Source of the DNA: Burkholderiales bacterium
GTDB taxonomy: Bacteria; Pseudomonadota; Gammaproteobacteria; Burkholderiales; Burkholderiaceae_C
Assembly (NCBI GenBank): GCA_025350145.1
Contig: JANXYH010000047.1
Span: 1-49,861, forward strand
DNA length: 49,861 nucleotides
Direction: 5' to 3'
In this document: positions 9,572 through 19,421 of the stretch, one piece after another
Layout of the letters: each line of letters starts with the position of its first letter
Position numbering within the stretch: position 1 is the stretch's first letter
The notes under the pieces: generated by a model
What the model was told of the DNA's origin: nothing
Databases searched by the model: none
Seen by the model: only the letters and a program-made list of their open reading frames with translations
Program-made: the position numbers and the translations under genes

Positions 9572-12343
9572 TCAAAGCGTCCTCAGCAAGTCCATAACTT
9601 CCTGCCGCTCAGGATATTGCTTGCTGATCTTGACCAATTCGTCCAGCTCGGCTTTGGCATTTTTCTTGTCTTGCGCTTGCAGATAGATCTTTGCAAGATT
9701 GAGTCGCGCCAAGGGCACATCCGGCGCCAACCGAACCGCAGACTTCGAAACCTCTATCGCTCGCGCCAGTTTGTTCTCACCGGCCAGCGCAAAAGCCAGC
9801 GTATCGAGCCCAATAGGATTGTCAGGGGACAATACCAGAGCGCGCTCCGCAAGCGCCACAGCGCCCGGCTTGTTCAACTTCGCCAGGATCCACGCCAGAT
9901 CGTTACTGGCTTTTGCGTTGCCAGACTCTAGCGACACGATCTCCTTATAGTAGCGCTCCGCCAAAGCCCAGTTATTATCGCGCACAGCCTCTTCCGCCAA
10001 AAAGAAGCGCAGGCGAACATCCTTGGGATATTGTTTCAGCCAATCTGCGCTGAAATGATCCGCATCGGACTTGGACTTTTTGACCTTGAGTAGGTTATAG
10101 AGTCGAACAGCGGCAACGCCCCCGCCAGACAGCCGCGCACCAACCTGAAAAGCCGAGGCGGCAGCGGTTGGGTCATTCATTGCCAGGCTGACATCGCCCT
10201 CCAGGATAAAACCGATTGAATCTTTCGGCCGCAGCCGCTGAACTCGCTGAGCGTACTGCAAGGCCTTCTTTGGCTGCTCCGCCTGGACGGCCAATGCAAT
10301 CAGCCCCTGCTGTGCCTCGAGCAAATCCGGCTGAACTTCGAGGGCACGGCGCAAGGCGCGCTCGGCCGCATCAGAATTCTTGAGTTGGATATAGGCACTC
10401 GCCAGCCGCATCTGCGGAATCGCCGATGCCGGCTGCAATGACACCAACTTACCGAAGGTCACCAGTGCCTGACTCAACAGATTGTTGGCCATCTGCGCCC
10501 GACCCAGCGCATCCAGCAGCAACACATCATTGGGATTAGCCGCCAAGGCCACTTGGGCCGCCTCTACCGCCTGCTTGACATGGCCGCGGAAGAGCCAGTG
10601 CTCGATCTGCAACAAGCGAACTGCGGGGTCATTCGGGCTGGAGTCAACCGCGCGACCCAGCAGCTCCGCTGCGTCATTTGCATTGCCGTCCATTTTGGCC
10701 CGCAAACCCGCCAGTGCCACCAAGGCACCCACATTCGTCGGATCGCTCTTCAAGAATGACTCGTAGCGCTTGCGCGCGGCATCGGGTTGTCGCTCAGATA
10801 TATCCAATTGAGCCAAGGCAGTGACCGACGGAAAATATACCGAATCCAAAGTCAAAGCCTTCACAAAGCTTTGCCTGGCCAGGCCACTTTCATGCCGTAA
10901 AAGTTGGACTCGGCCACGCAATTCAAATGGTAAAGGCTTGTCCGGCATCTTCCGCTCGACCCCCTCGACCGCCAACAGTGCGCCCTCCAGATCTCCAAGC
11001 CGCAGCCTTGCGCTGACCAGCGCCAGGTCCGCCAAGGTGCTTTTGTCCTTGGCCGCGATTTGTTGCAACTCATCAAACCCCGCCTTGTCGCTATTATTCA
11101 AATGAGAAAGCGCCAGCGAAATTTGTGTTTTGACATCATCGGGATTCACGCGCAATATCCGAATGAAGAATGCCTCGGCATCCCGGTAATTGCCTATGGC
11201 AAGGTGCGCTTGCGCGGCCAATGCCAATATTTCGGAGTCGGCCGAGCCTGCATCAAGAAGCGGCCGCAATGTCTGCAGGGCACCATTCGGATCGCCCCGC
11301 CGCAGCCTCACTAACGCCAACATTTGGCGCGCCTGTATCGAAGTTGGCGCAAGTGAAAGGTATTTAGAAAAATAGGTCTCGGCCTGTGTCAAGGAATTGA
11401 GCTGAAGCTCGGCCGCCCCCGCCAATTGCAACACCATAGGGTTGTCGCGAACCTGGCTCATCAACTGCGTCAACAATTCACGCGCATTCGCGGGCTTTCC
11501 GTTTGCCAACGCAATCGACGCCTGTAGAAAGCGCGTCTGCGGATGCAATGGATGCATTTTCTGAATCGCAGCGAACTCTTCCTTGGCTCCAGCAATATTA
11601 TTTTCCGCAAGCATGATACCAATAATACGACTGATCGCATATATGTTGTCGGGCTGAAGACTCAGTGCCATTCGGTATGCCGCGATCGACTCCGCCGAAG
11701 GCCCGTTAGCAAGCCCCAGCAAGTCACCCTTGAGGCGCCAAGCGTCAGCGCTTCTCGGCGCTTTCTTGATAACATCTTCAACTACCTTTAAGGCCACATC
11801 AGCACCACCTTTGTCGACCGCAAACCTGGCCTGTGCCAATTGCAATGCAATATTGTCGGGCGCCTTCCGTAGACCCTCCTCAATCATTGAAACAGCAGTG
11901 TCGTGCTGTCCCGACAGATCGTAGGCACTCGCCACCACGGCCGCAAGGTCCGCCTGCCGTTGTGGATCTGAAAGCGACTTTGAGGCGTAGTCGCGGATCA
12001 CCAAAGCATAATTCTGGCGGGCCAAAACTATACTTGCCAAGAGCGGCGCAACATCGGCCTCCGGGTATTTCAATTCAAGCGCCTTGCGCAGCTCCACTTC
12101 AGCAACATGGAGATCACCAATATGCAACAAGACCTTTCCAAACAGAAACCTTGCGCCCGCCGAGTCAGGATTGATCTGAATGGCACTCTTGAGCAACACA
12201 GATGACGCCGTCAGATCGCCGCGATCCAACGCCAACTGCGCGTCTGCCATCATTTTTGTTTCGCTGCCTCGGCCACACCCCAAAAGCAGGCAACAGAAGC
12301 CCAGGGCAATAAACGCCCGATGCACCCTTGCACAAATTGCCAT
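9572..12343 (-). CDS. prsT: PrsT-like TPR-repeat lipoprotein of the XrtA/PEP-CTERM system
   Basis: 923 residues. A lipoprotein signal ends in the lipobox LLLGC (Cys near residue 23). Almost the whole remainder is tetratricopeptide-type helix pairs: repeated A-x-x-x-L-x-x-A-L-x-x-x-P patterns such as ALELKYPEADVAPLL and ALRRALEVQPDLLEAQ, more than twenty in all. This length, lipidation and repeat content match PrsT, the large TPR lipoprotein that accompanies PrsK and PrsR in PEP-CTERM genomes and is thought to help exopolysaccharide export or assembly. GGAGG lies 7 bases before the chosen ATG. Longer upstream starts would bury the signal peptide. It is read in the same direction as prsK and prsR, after a gap of 258 bases. 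Confidence 0.87.
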   Translation of the reverse strand: MAICARVHRAFIALGFCCLLLGCGRGSETKMMADAQLALDRGDLTASSVLLKSAIQINPDSAGARFLFGKVLLHIGDLHVAEVELRKALELKYPEADVAPLLASIVLARQNYALVIRDYASKSLSDPQRQADLAAVVASAYDLSGQHDTAVSMIEEGLRKAPDNIALQLAQARFAVDKGGADVALKVVEDVIKKAPRSADAWRLKGDLLGLANGPSAESIAAYRMALSLQPDNIYAISRIIGIMLAENNIAGAKEEFAAIQKMHPLHPQTRFLQASIALANGKPANARELLTQLMSQVRDNPMVLQLAGAAELQLNSLTQAETYFSKYLSLAPTSIQARQMLALVRLRRGDPNGALQTLRPLLDAGSADSEILALAAQAHLAIGNYRDAEAFFIRILRVNPDDVKTQISLALSHLNNSDKAGFDELQQIAAKDKSTLADLALVSARLRLGDLEGALLAVEGVERKMPDKPLPFELRGRVQLLRHESGLARQSFVKALTLDSVYFPSVTALAQLDISERQPDAARKRYESFLKSDPTNVGALVALAGLRAKMDGNANDAAELLGRAVDSSPNDPAVRLLQIEHWLFRGHVKQAVEAAQVALAANPNDVLLLDALGRAQMANNLLSQALVTFGKLVSLQPASAIPQMRLASAYIQLKNSDAAERALRRALEVQPDLLEAQQGLIALAVQAEQPKKALQYAQRVQRLRPKDSIGFILEGDVSLAMNDPTAAASAFQVGARLSGGGVAAVRLYNLLKVKKSKSDADHFSADWLKQYPKDVRLRFFLAEEAVRDNNWALAERYYKEIVSLESGNAKASNDLAWILAKLNKPGAVALAERALVLSPDNPIGLDTLAFALAGENKLARAIEVSKSAVRLAPDVPLARLNLAKIYLQAQDKKNAKAELDELVKISKQYPERQEVMDLLRTL

Positions 12344-12403
12344 GTCTGCCTCCGCTTCGCAGTAGCTGCGAACCATGATTGAATTACAAAGAATGTAGTT
12401 TTC

Positions 12404-12429
12404 GTGACCGTACGGACAACCGTCGTCAC
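12404..12429. other. Imperfect inverted repeat upstream of prsT
   Basis: GTGAC(CGT)ACGG, four loop bases, then CCGTC-GTCAC. It lies in the 258-base gap between prsR and prsT and about 60 bases before the prsT start. No T-run follows on the minus strand, so an operator or leader hairpin is more likely than a terminator. Confidence 0.35.
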
Positions 12430-12601
12430 GCCGCCTATTTCCGACCAAACCAACAAACCAGGCGCGCCAAGTTCAGCGTTTTCCGCGCTCCGCGATATTC
12501 TCGACCCGACTGTGTCCTGTTCCCGGTTGGTTGACACGCTGCGTCCACCGGTCAATCTTGTTGCGACAGGGCCAACGCGAGCTGCCAACCACGGCGCCCA
12601 T

Positions 12602-13978
12602 TCAAGCTGTCCTGTCGATCGCGAGGCGGTGCATCAAATCATAAAGTGTGGGTCGGCTGACACCTAAGAGATCGGCTGACTGAAGCAGGTTTCCGTTGGT
12701 TCTGGCCAATGCTGCGATGACAGCAGACCTCTCTGCGCCTTCACGAACCACTCGCAAATTCAATTCGTCCGACGCAGGTTCATTGCTGCCAGAGTCAAGG
12801 TCAGCCAAGCCAACGTCACTGGCTGTGACGCGGACGCCGTCAACCATGATCACAGCACGCTTGATCGCGTTGTGCAGCTCCCGCACATTGCCAGGCCATT
12901 CGTGCTTACCAATTGCGCGCAAAGCATCGTCAGTGAATGCCAGACCACTGCGCCGCTGCTCCTGACTGAATCGACGCAAAAAGGCGTGAGCGAGCAACTC
13001 CGAATCGCCCGCCCGAGTCCGCAGCGGTGGAATATTAATGACGATCTCTGCCAGCCGGTAATACAAATCCTCACGAAAGCGCTGCTCACCGATCAGGTTT
13101 TTGAGATCCTGATGCGTCGCGCAAACCACCCGCACGTCCACTGCAATTTCCTGGCGACCTCCCACGCGTTCGATCAGCCGCTCCTGGAGGAATCGCAACA
13201 ATTTGGCCTGAAGGGCCATTGGCAGGTCACCAATCTCATCCAGCAAGAGCGTCCCGCCGTTGGCCGTCTCAATCTTGCCAACGGTTGTCTTGGTAGCGCC
13301 AGTAAAGGCCCCTCGCTCATAGCCGAACAGTTCACTCTCCAGTAAATTCTCAGGGATCGCTGCGCAATTGATCGCAACGAATTTGCCCTTGCGCTTGGAA
13401 GCTTGGTGCAGGCCCTGGGCAAGAACCTCTTTGCCGGTGCCACTCTCACCCAGCAGCATGACCGTAGCGTTACTCGATGCGACCCGCTCGATCATGCGCC
13501 CGATTCGCAGCATTTCTGGATCACGGGTGATCAAACCTGCAAGCGCATCCGGTTGATGCAGGGCCATCAGTCGACGATTCTCAGCCTGAAGTTCTGCCAA
13601 TCTCAATGCCCGGTCAATCGTCAAGCCCAGCAGCCCCGGCTCAAAGGGCTTTGCAAAAAAATCATATGCACCAAATGCAATCGCCTTGAGCGCGTTCGCT
13701 TCATCGTTTTGCCCGGTCAAAACGATAACTTTGACATTCGGGTCCGCATCCAGCAATTGACCGAGCAGCTTGAAGCCCTCCGAGACCGAATCTGGATCGG
13801 GTGGCAGACCCAGGTCCATGGTCACCACCGTTGGCTGGTAGCGCCGAAACGCTATCAAGGCTGACTCCCGGTCGCCTGCAGTGACCGACTCAAACCGATC
13901 CAATGACCATTTGATCTGCTTCTGCAGCGCCAAGTCGTCTTCGACGATCAACAGCGGCGTATTCTGACCCAAACTCAT
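12602..13978 (-). CDS. prsR: PrsR, sigma-54-dependent PEP-CTERM response regulator
   Basis: 458-residue NtrC-type activator. The receiver domain (about 8-125) has the acidic pair in IVEDD, phospho-acceptor Asp55 in TMDLGLPP, Thr88 and Lys110 (FFAKPF). The AAA+ domain (about 145-375) has Walker A GESGTGKE at 177-184, the sigma-54-contacting GAFTGA loop at 223-228 and Walker B GGTLLLDEIG. The C-terminal Fis-type helix-turn-helix ends NLLQSADLLGVSRPTLYDL. All functional residues are intact, so it should activate RpoN promoters such as the one at 6658-6673. Its ATG overlaps the prsK stop (ATGA), as expected for a two-component pair. It fits the family described as the PEP-CTERM-box response regulator. 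Confidence 0.94.
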   Translation of the reverse strand: MSLGQNTPLLIVEDDLALQKQIKWSLDRFESVTAGDRESALIAFRRYQPTVVTMDLGLPPDPDSVSEGFKLLGQLLDADPNVKVIVLTGQNDEANALKAIAFGAYDFFAKPFEPGLLGLTIDRALRLAELQAENRRLMALHQPDALAGLITRDPEMLRIGRMIERVASSNATVMLLGESGTGKEVLAQGLHQASKRKGKFVAINCAAIPENLLESELFGYERGAFTGATKTTVGKIETANGGTLLLDEIGDLPMALQAKLLRFLQERLIERVGGRQEIAVDVRVVCATHQDLKNLIGEQRFREDLYYRLAEIVINIPPLRTRAGDSELLAHAFLRRFSQEQRRSGLAFTDDALRAIGKHEWPGNVRELHNAIKRAVIMVDGVRVTASDVGLADLDSGSNEPASDELNLRVVREGAERSAVIAALARTNGNLLQSADLLGVSRPTLYDLMHRLAIDRTA

Positions 13979-16122
13979 GTCGGCTCCATTACACGAAGAT
14001 CAGTCTCAGTACGCACGTCAAACAATGGCAAATGGATAGTGATGACCGTACCGACATTCGCCTGGCTATTGACCTCAATATTGCCACCGAGTTCGCGTAT
14101 ATATTGCCAGCTCTCGTAAGTTCCAATGCCCATGCCACTCGCTTTGGTCGAACTAAAAGGGCGAAAGAGTCGAGTGCGAATAAACTCTTGCGTCATGCCT
14201 CGGCCCGTGTCGCCCACAGTTAACTCGGCGCGCCCCGCAGACTGCTGCAATCGGATCCAAACCTTGCCGTCCGGGGGCGTCGCGTCGAGTGCGTTCTGCA
14301 CGATATGACCGATCACTCTTTCCAGTCGCCCGTCATGACCGCGCGTGGCGAGGCGGTCAACAATCTCTAAAATGACAACGCGTTCGTGCTGCATCGCCAG
14401 GTTAACTATGCGCTGAAGCAAAGGTCTGAGTTCAACCCCCGAACTGGCGCCGACCGGCTTTGTACCTTCTCGCAATTGCAACATCATTTGTCGCATCTTC
14501 TCCAGCGAAGTCTCTATGGTCATCAACATGTCGCGTTGGAATTCTGGATTGTCACGATGCCGCTCCGCGTTCTTCAGCAACAGTGACAATTGCGTGATGA
14601 TATTCTTCAGGTCATGTACCACGAAGGCCGACATGCGGTTGAAGGCGTCAAATTTTCGCGCCTCCAACAGAGCTTCTGTGGCATGCATTTGAGCCAAGAA
14701 TCCGGCGGCCTGCCGGGCGGCGGTCTTGAGCAAATCCCTGATTTCCCAATTCAACTCAATCGGTGTTCGCGGCTTGACCAGTACGACAAAGCCTAAGAGA
14801 CTGTTGGCGGCAAGCAGCGGGATCACTAACCAGATATTTTCAATCTGTGCCAGCCAAGAGGGTGTAGCAGGCGCCGCCAGCCGGTTCAGTTGAGCCTTTG
14901 TCGGCGCCCGCATATCGACGATCCATTCGTGCTCGCGCAGGAACACACAAAAATCTGACTCCGGGGCCTCATGTTGGGATATTTCAGGTATGTTCCAACG
15001 CGCCGTCTGAACAAATTCATCATCACCCAAGGCCTTGAACCAAAGGCCACCACCGGGGCTTTCCACCATATCCGCCAGCCCGCGCGTCACTAATATGCCG
15101 ACGCTTTGCGGTGAGCCTTCCGAAGAGAGCATTGTGGTAAATCGTAGCCATTCCCGTCGGTAATCATAGTGGTAGCGCAGAATATTCTTGCCGATAAAGA
15201 CCCTCAACTTGGCACGCGCTGAACCTGACAGCACCACGAGTAACAGTGCAACAACTGAGCCAAACGCCACAACCACTTGCGCGACGCCGCCCCAGGTCCC
15301 ACCGAAATAGCGCACGTAGTAACCGATTGCCGAAACCCCAACCAAATACAGGCCGATCAGCAACAGCGATGCGGAATAGAAGACGGTGACGTTGGAGATA
15401 TGAATCTTACCCAGCCATCCGGTTTGCCTTCCAGATGCGAAGACAAGCAGCGCGAGCATCACTGCATGCACCATCCCACGCGCTGCCAGCACATCACCAT
15501 CGGCCAATCCGAACAGCATTGCCTCGGAGTAGAGGAGGATATCAAAGACACACCATCCGCCAATGCCAAGGCACAATGGCTTGGCCGCCCAGCGGTGCTG
15601 GTCAGACTGGTTACGGTAGATTTGCTCGATCAGCGTGATGGTCAGAATCGGCCAAGCCAAATGCAACGCCGCAAACCAGCGCGCCATGTCCGCGCTGTCA
15701 CTGAATCCAGCGATCAAATTGACGGTGATACCACTCACCGCCAGGGCGGCGGGGACCGTCAGACGACTGCGGTCTGGTCGTGCCGCTGCGGGCCCAGCCA
15801 GCGCCAAAAGAAACAAACACCAGATCAGGTAGCGAATCTGGTCAAGTTGCTCGGCACCGTGCCAAGTCCAGATCTTGGTCGAGCCCAGGTCAAACCAGGA
15901 CAACGCACCCCATAGGCCGGTGAAAACAATTGCCGCCAAATACAATGGCCCGGCAATGTCAGCGCGCAAGCCAATTCGGCCTCGTTTGACCAGCCAAGCG
16001 GCATAGCCGCAGTAGCCAGTGGCTATCGCACCAAAGCCGACGCCTTCGAGGGACTGCCAGGGCAAATTCACAGCGATGGCCGCCACACCTGTGACTGCGA
16101 CTGCAGTACGAGCCTGGCGCAA
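13975..16122 (-). CDS. prsK: PrsK, membrane histidine kinase of the PEP-CTERM system
   Basis: 715 residues. The N-terminal 300 residues hold about eight membrane helices. A GAF-like sensory region follows (about 325-480), then the phospho-acceptor helix with His503 in FVVHDLKN. The ATPase domain has the N-box VIGHIVQNALDATP (604-617), GDTGRGM (637-643) and GMGIGTY (663-669). This architecture is that of PrsK, partner of PrsR. The HDLKN form of the H-box is characteristic of this group. The only upstream start in frame is the TTG at 16122; GTG codons occur later, so the exact N-terminus is uncertain. It is translationally coupled to prsR. What it senses is unknown. Confidence 0.92.
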   Translation of the reverse strand: MRQARTAVAVTGVAAIAVNLPWQSLEGVGFGAIATGYCGYAAWLVKRGRIGLRADIAGPLYLAAIVFTGLWGALSWFDLGSTKIWTWHGAEQLDQIRYLIWCLFLLALAGPAAARPDRSRLTVPAALAVSGITVNLIAGFSDSADMARWFAALHLAWPILTITLIEQIYRNQSDQHRWAAKPLCLGIGGWCVFDILLYSEAMLFGLADGDVLAARGMVHAVMLALLVFASGRQTGWLGKIHISNVTVFYSASLLLIGLYLVGVSAIGYYVRYFGGTWGGVAQVVVAFGSVVALLLVVLSGSARAKLRVFIGKNILRYHYDYRREWLRFTTMLSSEGSPQSVGILVTRGLADMVESPGGGLWFKALGDDEFVQTARWNIPEISQHEAPESDFCVFLREHEWIVDMRAPTKAQLNRLAAPATPSWLAQIENIWLVIPLLAANSLLGFVVLVKPRTPIELNWEIRDLLKTAARQAAGFLAQMHATEALLEARKFDAFNRMSAFVVHDLKNIITQLSLLLKNAERHRDNPEFQRDMLMTIETSLEKMRQMMLQLREGTKPVGASSGVELRPLLQRIVNLAMQHERVVILEIVDRLATRGHDGRLERVIGHIVQNALDATPPDGKVWIRLQQSAGRAELTVGDTGRGMTQEFIRTRLFRPFSSTKASGMGIGTYESWQYIRELGGNIEVNSQANVGTVITIHLPLFDVRTETDLRVMEPT

Positions 16123-16378
16123 GGCCCCGCCACGAGTTGCATCACTTCACCGCCCTAAGTCAGAGGAACTAACAATTCGTACAGCGCATGGCCACGCCAG
16201 CGCCTGCAGGTCTCGCCGCTTTGGTCAGTCTCTCGTTGGGCTAGCACTGGCCGACTCCTGCTTGTAGGTCCCAGCGAAGTTCGACCCGGTCAGAAAAGGC
16301 GATTTCCAACCTAGCGTGCTCGATGAGGCCCACAGTGTTCTCGGACTGTATAGCGCAGAGCTCGCCTCCAAGCTTCAG

Positions 16379-17782
16379 TCAACCCGCGGACGAGGCCTTT
16401 GTCACATCTGCGGCAAGCGTGGGCGGCGGGTTCGGCGGATTCCTTGGCCCGAGCCTTCCGTCCCTGCGCCCGGCCAGGTCAGACTCGAGTGACAGCAGGT
16501 CCGCCACCGTATGGCCAGACTGCAACGCATCGATGCAAATTTGCCAAACCTGATCGGGCTGCTCGACGGAAAAACACAAGAACCATGAACGGTCCACCAT
16601 GTGGTGGCGAACGACGATGGCGTCGACCTGCGAGTTGATGCCTTGGCCCCACTCGACAACCATCTTGCCTCGCGTACCCGGCGCAATCGCCATGTCGGTC
16701 TCGGCTTGACAACCTTGGCGCGACATGTCTGCCATCGTCAAATTTCTTATACCGGCCGCATCCCGGGTTTCGAACCGGAAATTTGCGGGGCACCGCAATG
16801 TGAATCTCGGGTCGCGTCGCAGTTTGATTCCGAAATTATCAGCTGAGGTTTTGACAGGTGGCAGTATGGCCACGAACTCTGCTTCGCTGTAGATCGATCT
16901 CAATAATTCCAGCTGCCGACTGTCCAAGCCCGCAAAGACGGCCGTGCGCTGATTGAAGAAGTAGTCAAGCAAATCGACCGTCATAACCGGGTCATTGGTC
17001 AAATGGAGCATTCTTCGCGGCCACTTGATGTTGCTGATCGAGGTTTCCGTAAAATACTTGTAGAGATTTTTTCGTGGACTCCGCCCATTGTATTCCGACG
17101 CGAACAGCTCGCCCGCGTTCTGAAGATCCAGGGTTGCGCCTACTGCCGGCGCACCGTTGGCAAACGCATAGCGATCAACGGGCCGCTCCGAGAGGCGCTC
17201 GAAAAACAGCAGCGCCTCGTACAGCTCAATCATTTTAGGGTTGACTGCAATGATCAGATGACGGGTATCAAAGTATGTACGACAATACTCGTACATGAAT
17301 TTCATGAGCGGAAACAATACGCTTCCGCCAGTCTTTCTGAAGGAAGGCTTGATCGCCAACGCCGAAATTTCAGCAATATTGCCGCCGCGCGCCCGGATGG
17401 CGCTCAGATCAAATGCCGATTGGAGCGGAAAGCCGAAAATGCCCTCACGCACCAACGACATCGTACCGACGACTACCCCATCAAATTTGGCATAAAGCGT
17501 TGTGGTGGTGGGCAGCGCGTGGTACATCGTGACCCGCATGCCGGAGGGCGCGGGCAGCATGTAGCCAGACGCGACATATGAGTCGTGCAATACCTGGAAG
17601 CAGGCTGCCAGCTCGGAGCGGGTTTTCGCAATACCGAATTCAAGCCGCGCATCGGGATCGGGCTCGCAATCGATCATGCGCCGAATGATGGCAAACCTGA
17701 CTGACCTGGGAAGCTGTGCCATCAGCTTGCGGACGGTACGACGTATCGTGCGCCGGCTCAATCTCAAGATCGCCTCAAGCAT
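16379..17782 (-). CDS. N-acyl amino acid synthase-like acyltransferase with C-terminal PilZ domain
   Basis: 467 residues in two parts. Residues about 45-245 resemble the GNAT-fold acyltransferases associated with PEP-CTERM systems and the FeeM type of N-acyl amino acid synthases. These use acyl carrier protein-bound fatty acids. The conserved strand-helix core is seen as GGNIAEISALAIKPSFRK and MYEYCRTYF. Residues about 318-435 form a PilZ-like domain with both c-di-GMP-binding motifs: R-x-x-x-R at 322-326 (RRDPR) and D-x-S-x-x-G at 352-357 (DMSRQG). The last 35 residues are Pro/Gly-rich. GAGG lies just before the ATG. It stands between the sugar transferase gene and prsK on the same strand. 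The PilZ call is strong; the substrate of the acyltransferase half is inferred. Confidence 0.72.
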   Translation of the reverse strand: MLEAILRLSRRTIRRTVRKLMAQLPRSVRFAIIRRMIDCEPDPDARLEFGIAKTRSELAACFQVLHDSYVASGYMLPAPSGMRVTMYHALPTTTTLYAKFDGVVVGTMSLVREGIFGFPLQSAFDLSAIRARGGNIAEISALAIKPSFRKTGGSVLFPLMKFMYEYCRTYFDTRHLIIAVNPKMIELYEALLFFERLSERPVDRYAFANGAPAVGATLDLQNAGELFASEYNGRSPRKNLYKYFTETSISNIKWPRRMLHLTNDPVMTVDLLDYFFNQRTAVFAGLDSRQLELLRSIYSEAEFVAILPPVKTSADNFGIKLRRDPRFTLRCPANFRFETRDAAGIRNLTMADMSRQGCQAETDMAIAPGTRGKMVVEWGQGINSQVDAIVVRHHMVDRSWFLCFSVEQPDQVWQICIDALQSGHTVADLLSLESDLAGRRDGRLGPRNPPNPPPTLAADVTKASSAG

Positions 17783-17816
17783 GGGCTAGCCTCACTTGCG
17801 ATGGTTCACCACGGAT

Positions 17817-17841
17817 GCCGGTCTGGCTGAGCCAGTCCGGC
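17817..17841. other. Near-palindromic hairpin between sugar transferase and acyltransferase genes
   Basis: GCCGG-T-CTGGC, loop TGA, GCCAG-T-CCGGC: ten pairs with one internal T-T mismatch. It lies just upstream of the acyltransferase start on the minus strand and has no T-run, so an operator or mRNA hairpin is more likely than a terminator. Confidence 0.45.
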
Positions 17842-18038
17842 GCCATGATCCACAGACGACGAAAAAAATTCCCGGTGCCACCGCAACGGCGGGTTCATCG
17901 ACTGCGGCCGAAACCGTATCAGCATCGGCCACGAGCGAATGAGCTGCGGTGCCTGCTGCGTGGCAGCAACTTCGGCACTGTCGCGGCCGCCTAACTGCCT
18001 TGCCTCACTCGGCGCGCGCACCTGCATTGGCCAAGGCG

Positions 18039-19421
18039 TCAGCGCGCGCCCTTCCCGGTCAGCACCACACCAATCGTCTCAAGCAGTATGACGATGTCCA
18101 GAAAGAGCGTGTGATTTTTAATATAATAGAGGTCGTACTGCAATTTCTCTTGCGAATCCTCAACGGTCGATCCATACTGGTAACGGACCTGCGCCCAGCC
18201 CGTCACGCCCGGCTTGACGCTGTGCCGCAAAGCATAGTATGGAATCTCTTGGGTGAGCTGGTCGACAAAGAATGGTCGCTCGGGCCGGGGGCCCACCAGA
18301 CTCATGTCACCGCGAAGCACATTGAGCAGTTGCGGCAATTCATCGATGCGCAGCCTGCGAATGACCTGGCCAACGCGCGTGACGCGGGAGTCATTGGTCG
18401 CCGCCCAGACCGGCTTACCATCCTTTTCGGCATCGGAGGTCATGCTCCGGAACTTGGCAACCTGGAAGACCTGGTTGTTGGCACCGACCCGTTCCTGCCA
18501 GTAAAAGATCGTGCCCCGGCTCTCAAGCTTGATGGCCAGCGCGGTGAGCAACATCAGCGGCAATGCGACGACCGTCAGCAGCAGCGTACACAACAGGTCA
18601 AAGACACGTTTGACGGCCGCCCGATAAAAACCTTGATTGAAGCCGTCTCCAAAAATCAACCAACCGGCATTGACATAATCCACACGAATTTGCCCAAGGG
18701 TGCGCTCGAAATGGGTGCTGATGTCGAACACGCGGATGCCCCGGACCTTGCAGTCCAGCAACTCGCGCATTGGCATGCTGCCGGCACGGCGCTCTGTCAG
18801 CGCCACCACGATTTCATCCACTCCCAACTCGCAGGCAGTGTCGTAAAGGGACCGCCCAGAACTGACCAGATCCTGTGCCGGGACCACCGATTCCTTCTCA
18901 TTCGGGCCGCGCAGATAGCCCACAATCTTGGTCAATGGGTCGGCTTCGGTCAAGGTTTGCCCGACCAACTGGGCAGCGGCTCCAGAACCGAATATCAGAA
19001 TGCGGGAGCCTTTATCTGATTGCCGCTCCCAGTGCGATACATAAACGCGGCGAACGATCACTGCCGAAATACCCAGCATCGCTGACAGTTGCAGCGCCTC
19101 TCGGTTGACCGAGCCGGCCGGCATGAAGCTGAAAATCAGGTAGGCCAGCGGCAGCGACAGCATCAACGCCAGTGCGGCGCGCGCGCAGTATTCACTGGCA
19201 GTGCGCCGCTCTGATTTCTGGTACAGGCCCGAGGCGGTATTGATGACGAACACCCCGGCGGCCAGCGACACCACCTGCGGACCGGCCAGCGGCATCACCA
19301 TGCGCAGGCTCTCGACCTGCGCCAGGACCACCGCCAGCAACGCCAGAGTGAGCAAGCCAAAGTCGAAGGCGACGCCCATCAGGGTGCGTCTATGAAGGTA
19401 GTGGTTGAATATTTTGATCAC
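18039..19421 (-). CDS. XrtA/PEP-CTERM-system sugar transferase (EpsB-like, polyprenyl-phosphate glycosyl-1-phosphate transferase)
   Basis: 460-residue membrane enzyme predicted to start exopolysaccharide synthesis by moving a sugar 1-phosphate onto undecaprenyl phosphate. The N-terminal half carries four to five membrane helices. It is followed by a nucleotide-binding-like fold opening RILIFGSGAAAQLV. The C-terminal bacterial sugar transferase domain begins at the helix VKRVFDLLCTLLLTV, with the family blocks VGANNQVFQVAKFRSM, RRLRIDELPQLLNVL and SLVGPRPERP. I chose the GTG at 19421 (product starts VIKIFNHYLHRR) because GGAG lies 8 bases before it and homologues begin this way. An ATG 21 codons upstream is less likely. 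It is the first visible gene of the prs-type region, preceded by about 270 bases with no gene. Confidence 0.88.
   Translation of the reverse strand: MIKIFNHYLHRRTLMGVAFDFGLLTLALLAVVLAQVESLRMVMPLAGPQVVSLAAGVFVINTASGLYQKSERRTASEYCARAALALMLSLPLAYLIFSFMPAGSVNREALQLSAMLGISAVIVRRVYVSHWERQSDKGSRILIFGSGAAAQLVGQTLTEADPLTKIVGYLRGPNEKESVVPAQDLVSSGRSLYDTACELGVDEIVVALTERRAGSMPMRELLDCKVRGIRVFDISTHFERTLGQIRVDYVNAGWLIFGDGFNQGFYRAAVKRVFDLLCTLLLTVVALPLMLLTALAIKLESRGTIFYWQERVGANNQVFQVAKFRSMTSDAEKDGKPVWAATNDSRVTRVGQVIRRLRIDELPQLLNVLRGDMSLVGPRPERPFFVDQLTQEIPYYALRHSVKPGVTGWAQVRYQYGSTVEDSQEKLQYDLYYIKNHTLFLDIVILLETIGVVLTGKGAR

Noticed and set aside
12344..12601. Sigma-54 promoter before prsT
   Set aside because: No GG-N10-GC element with TGGCA and TTGC words could be found on the minus strand.
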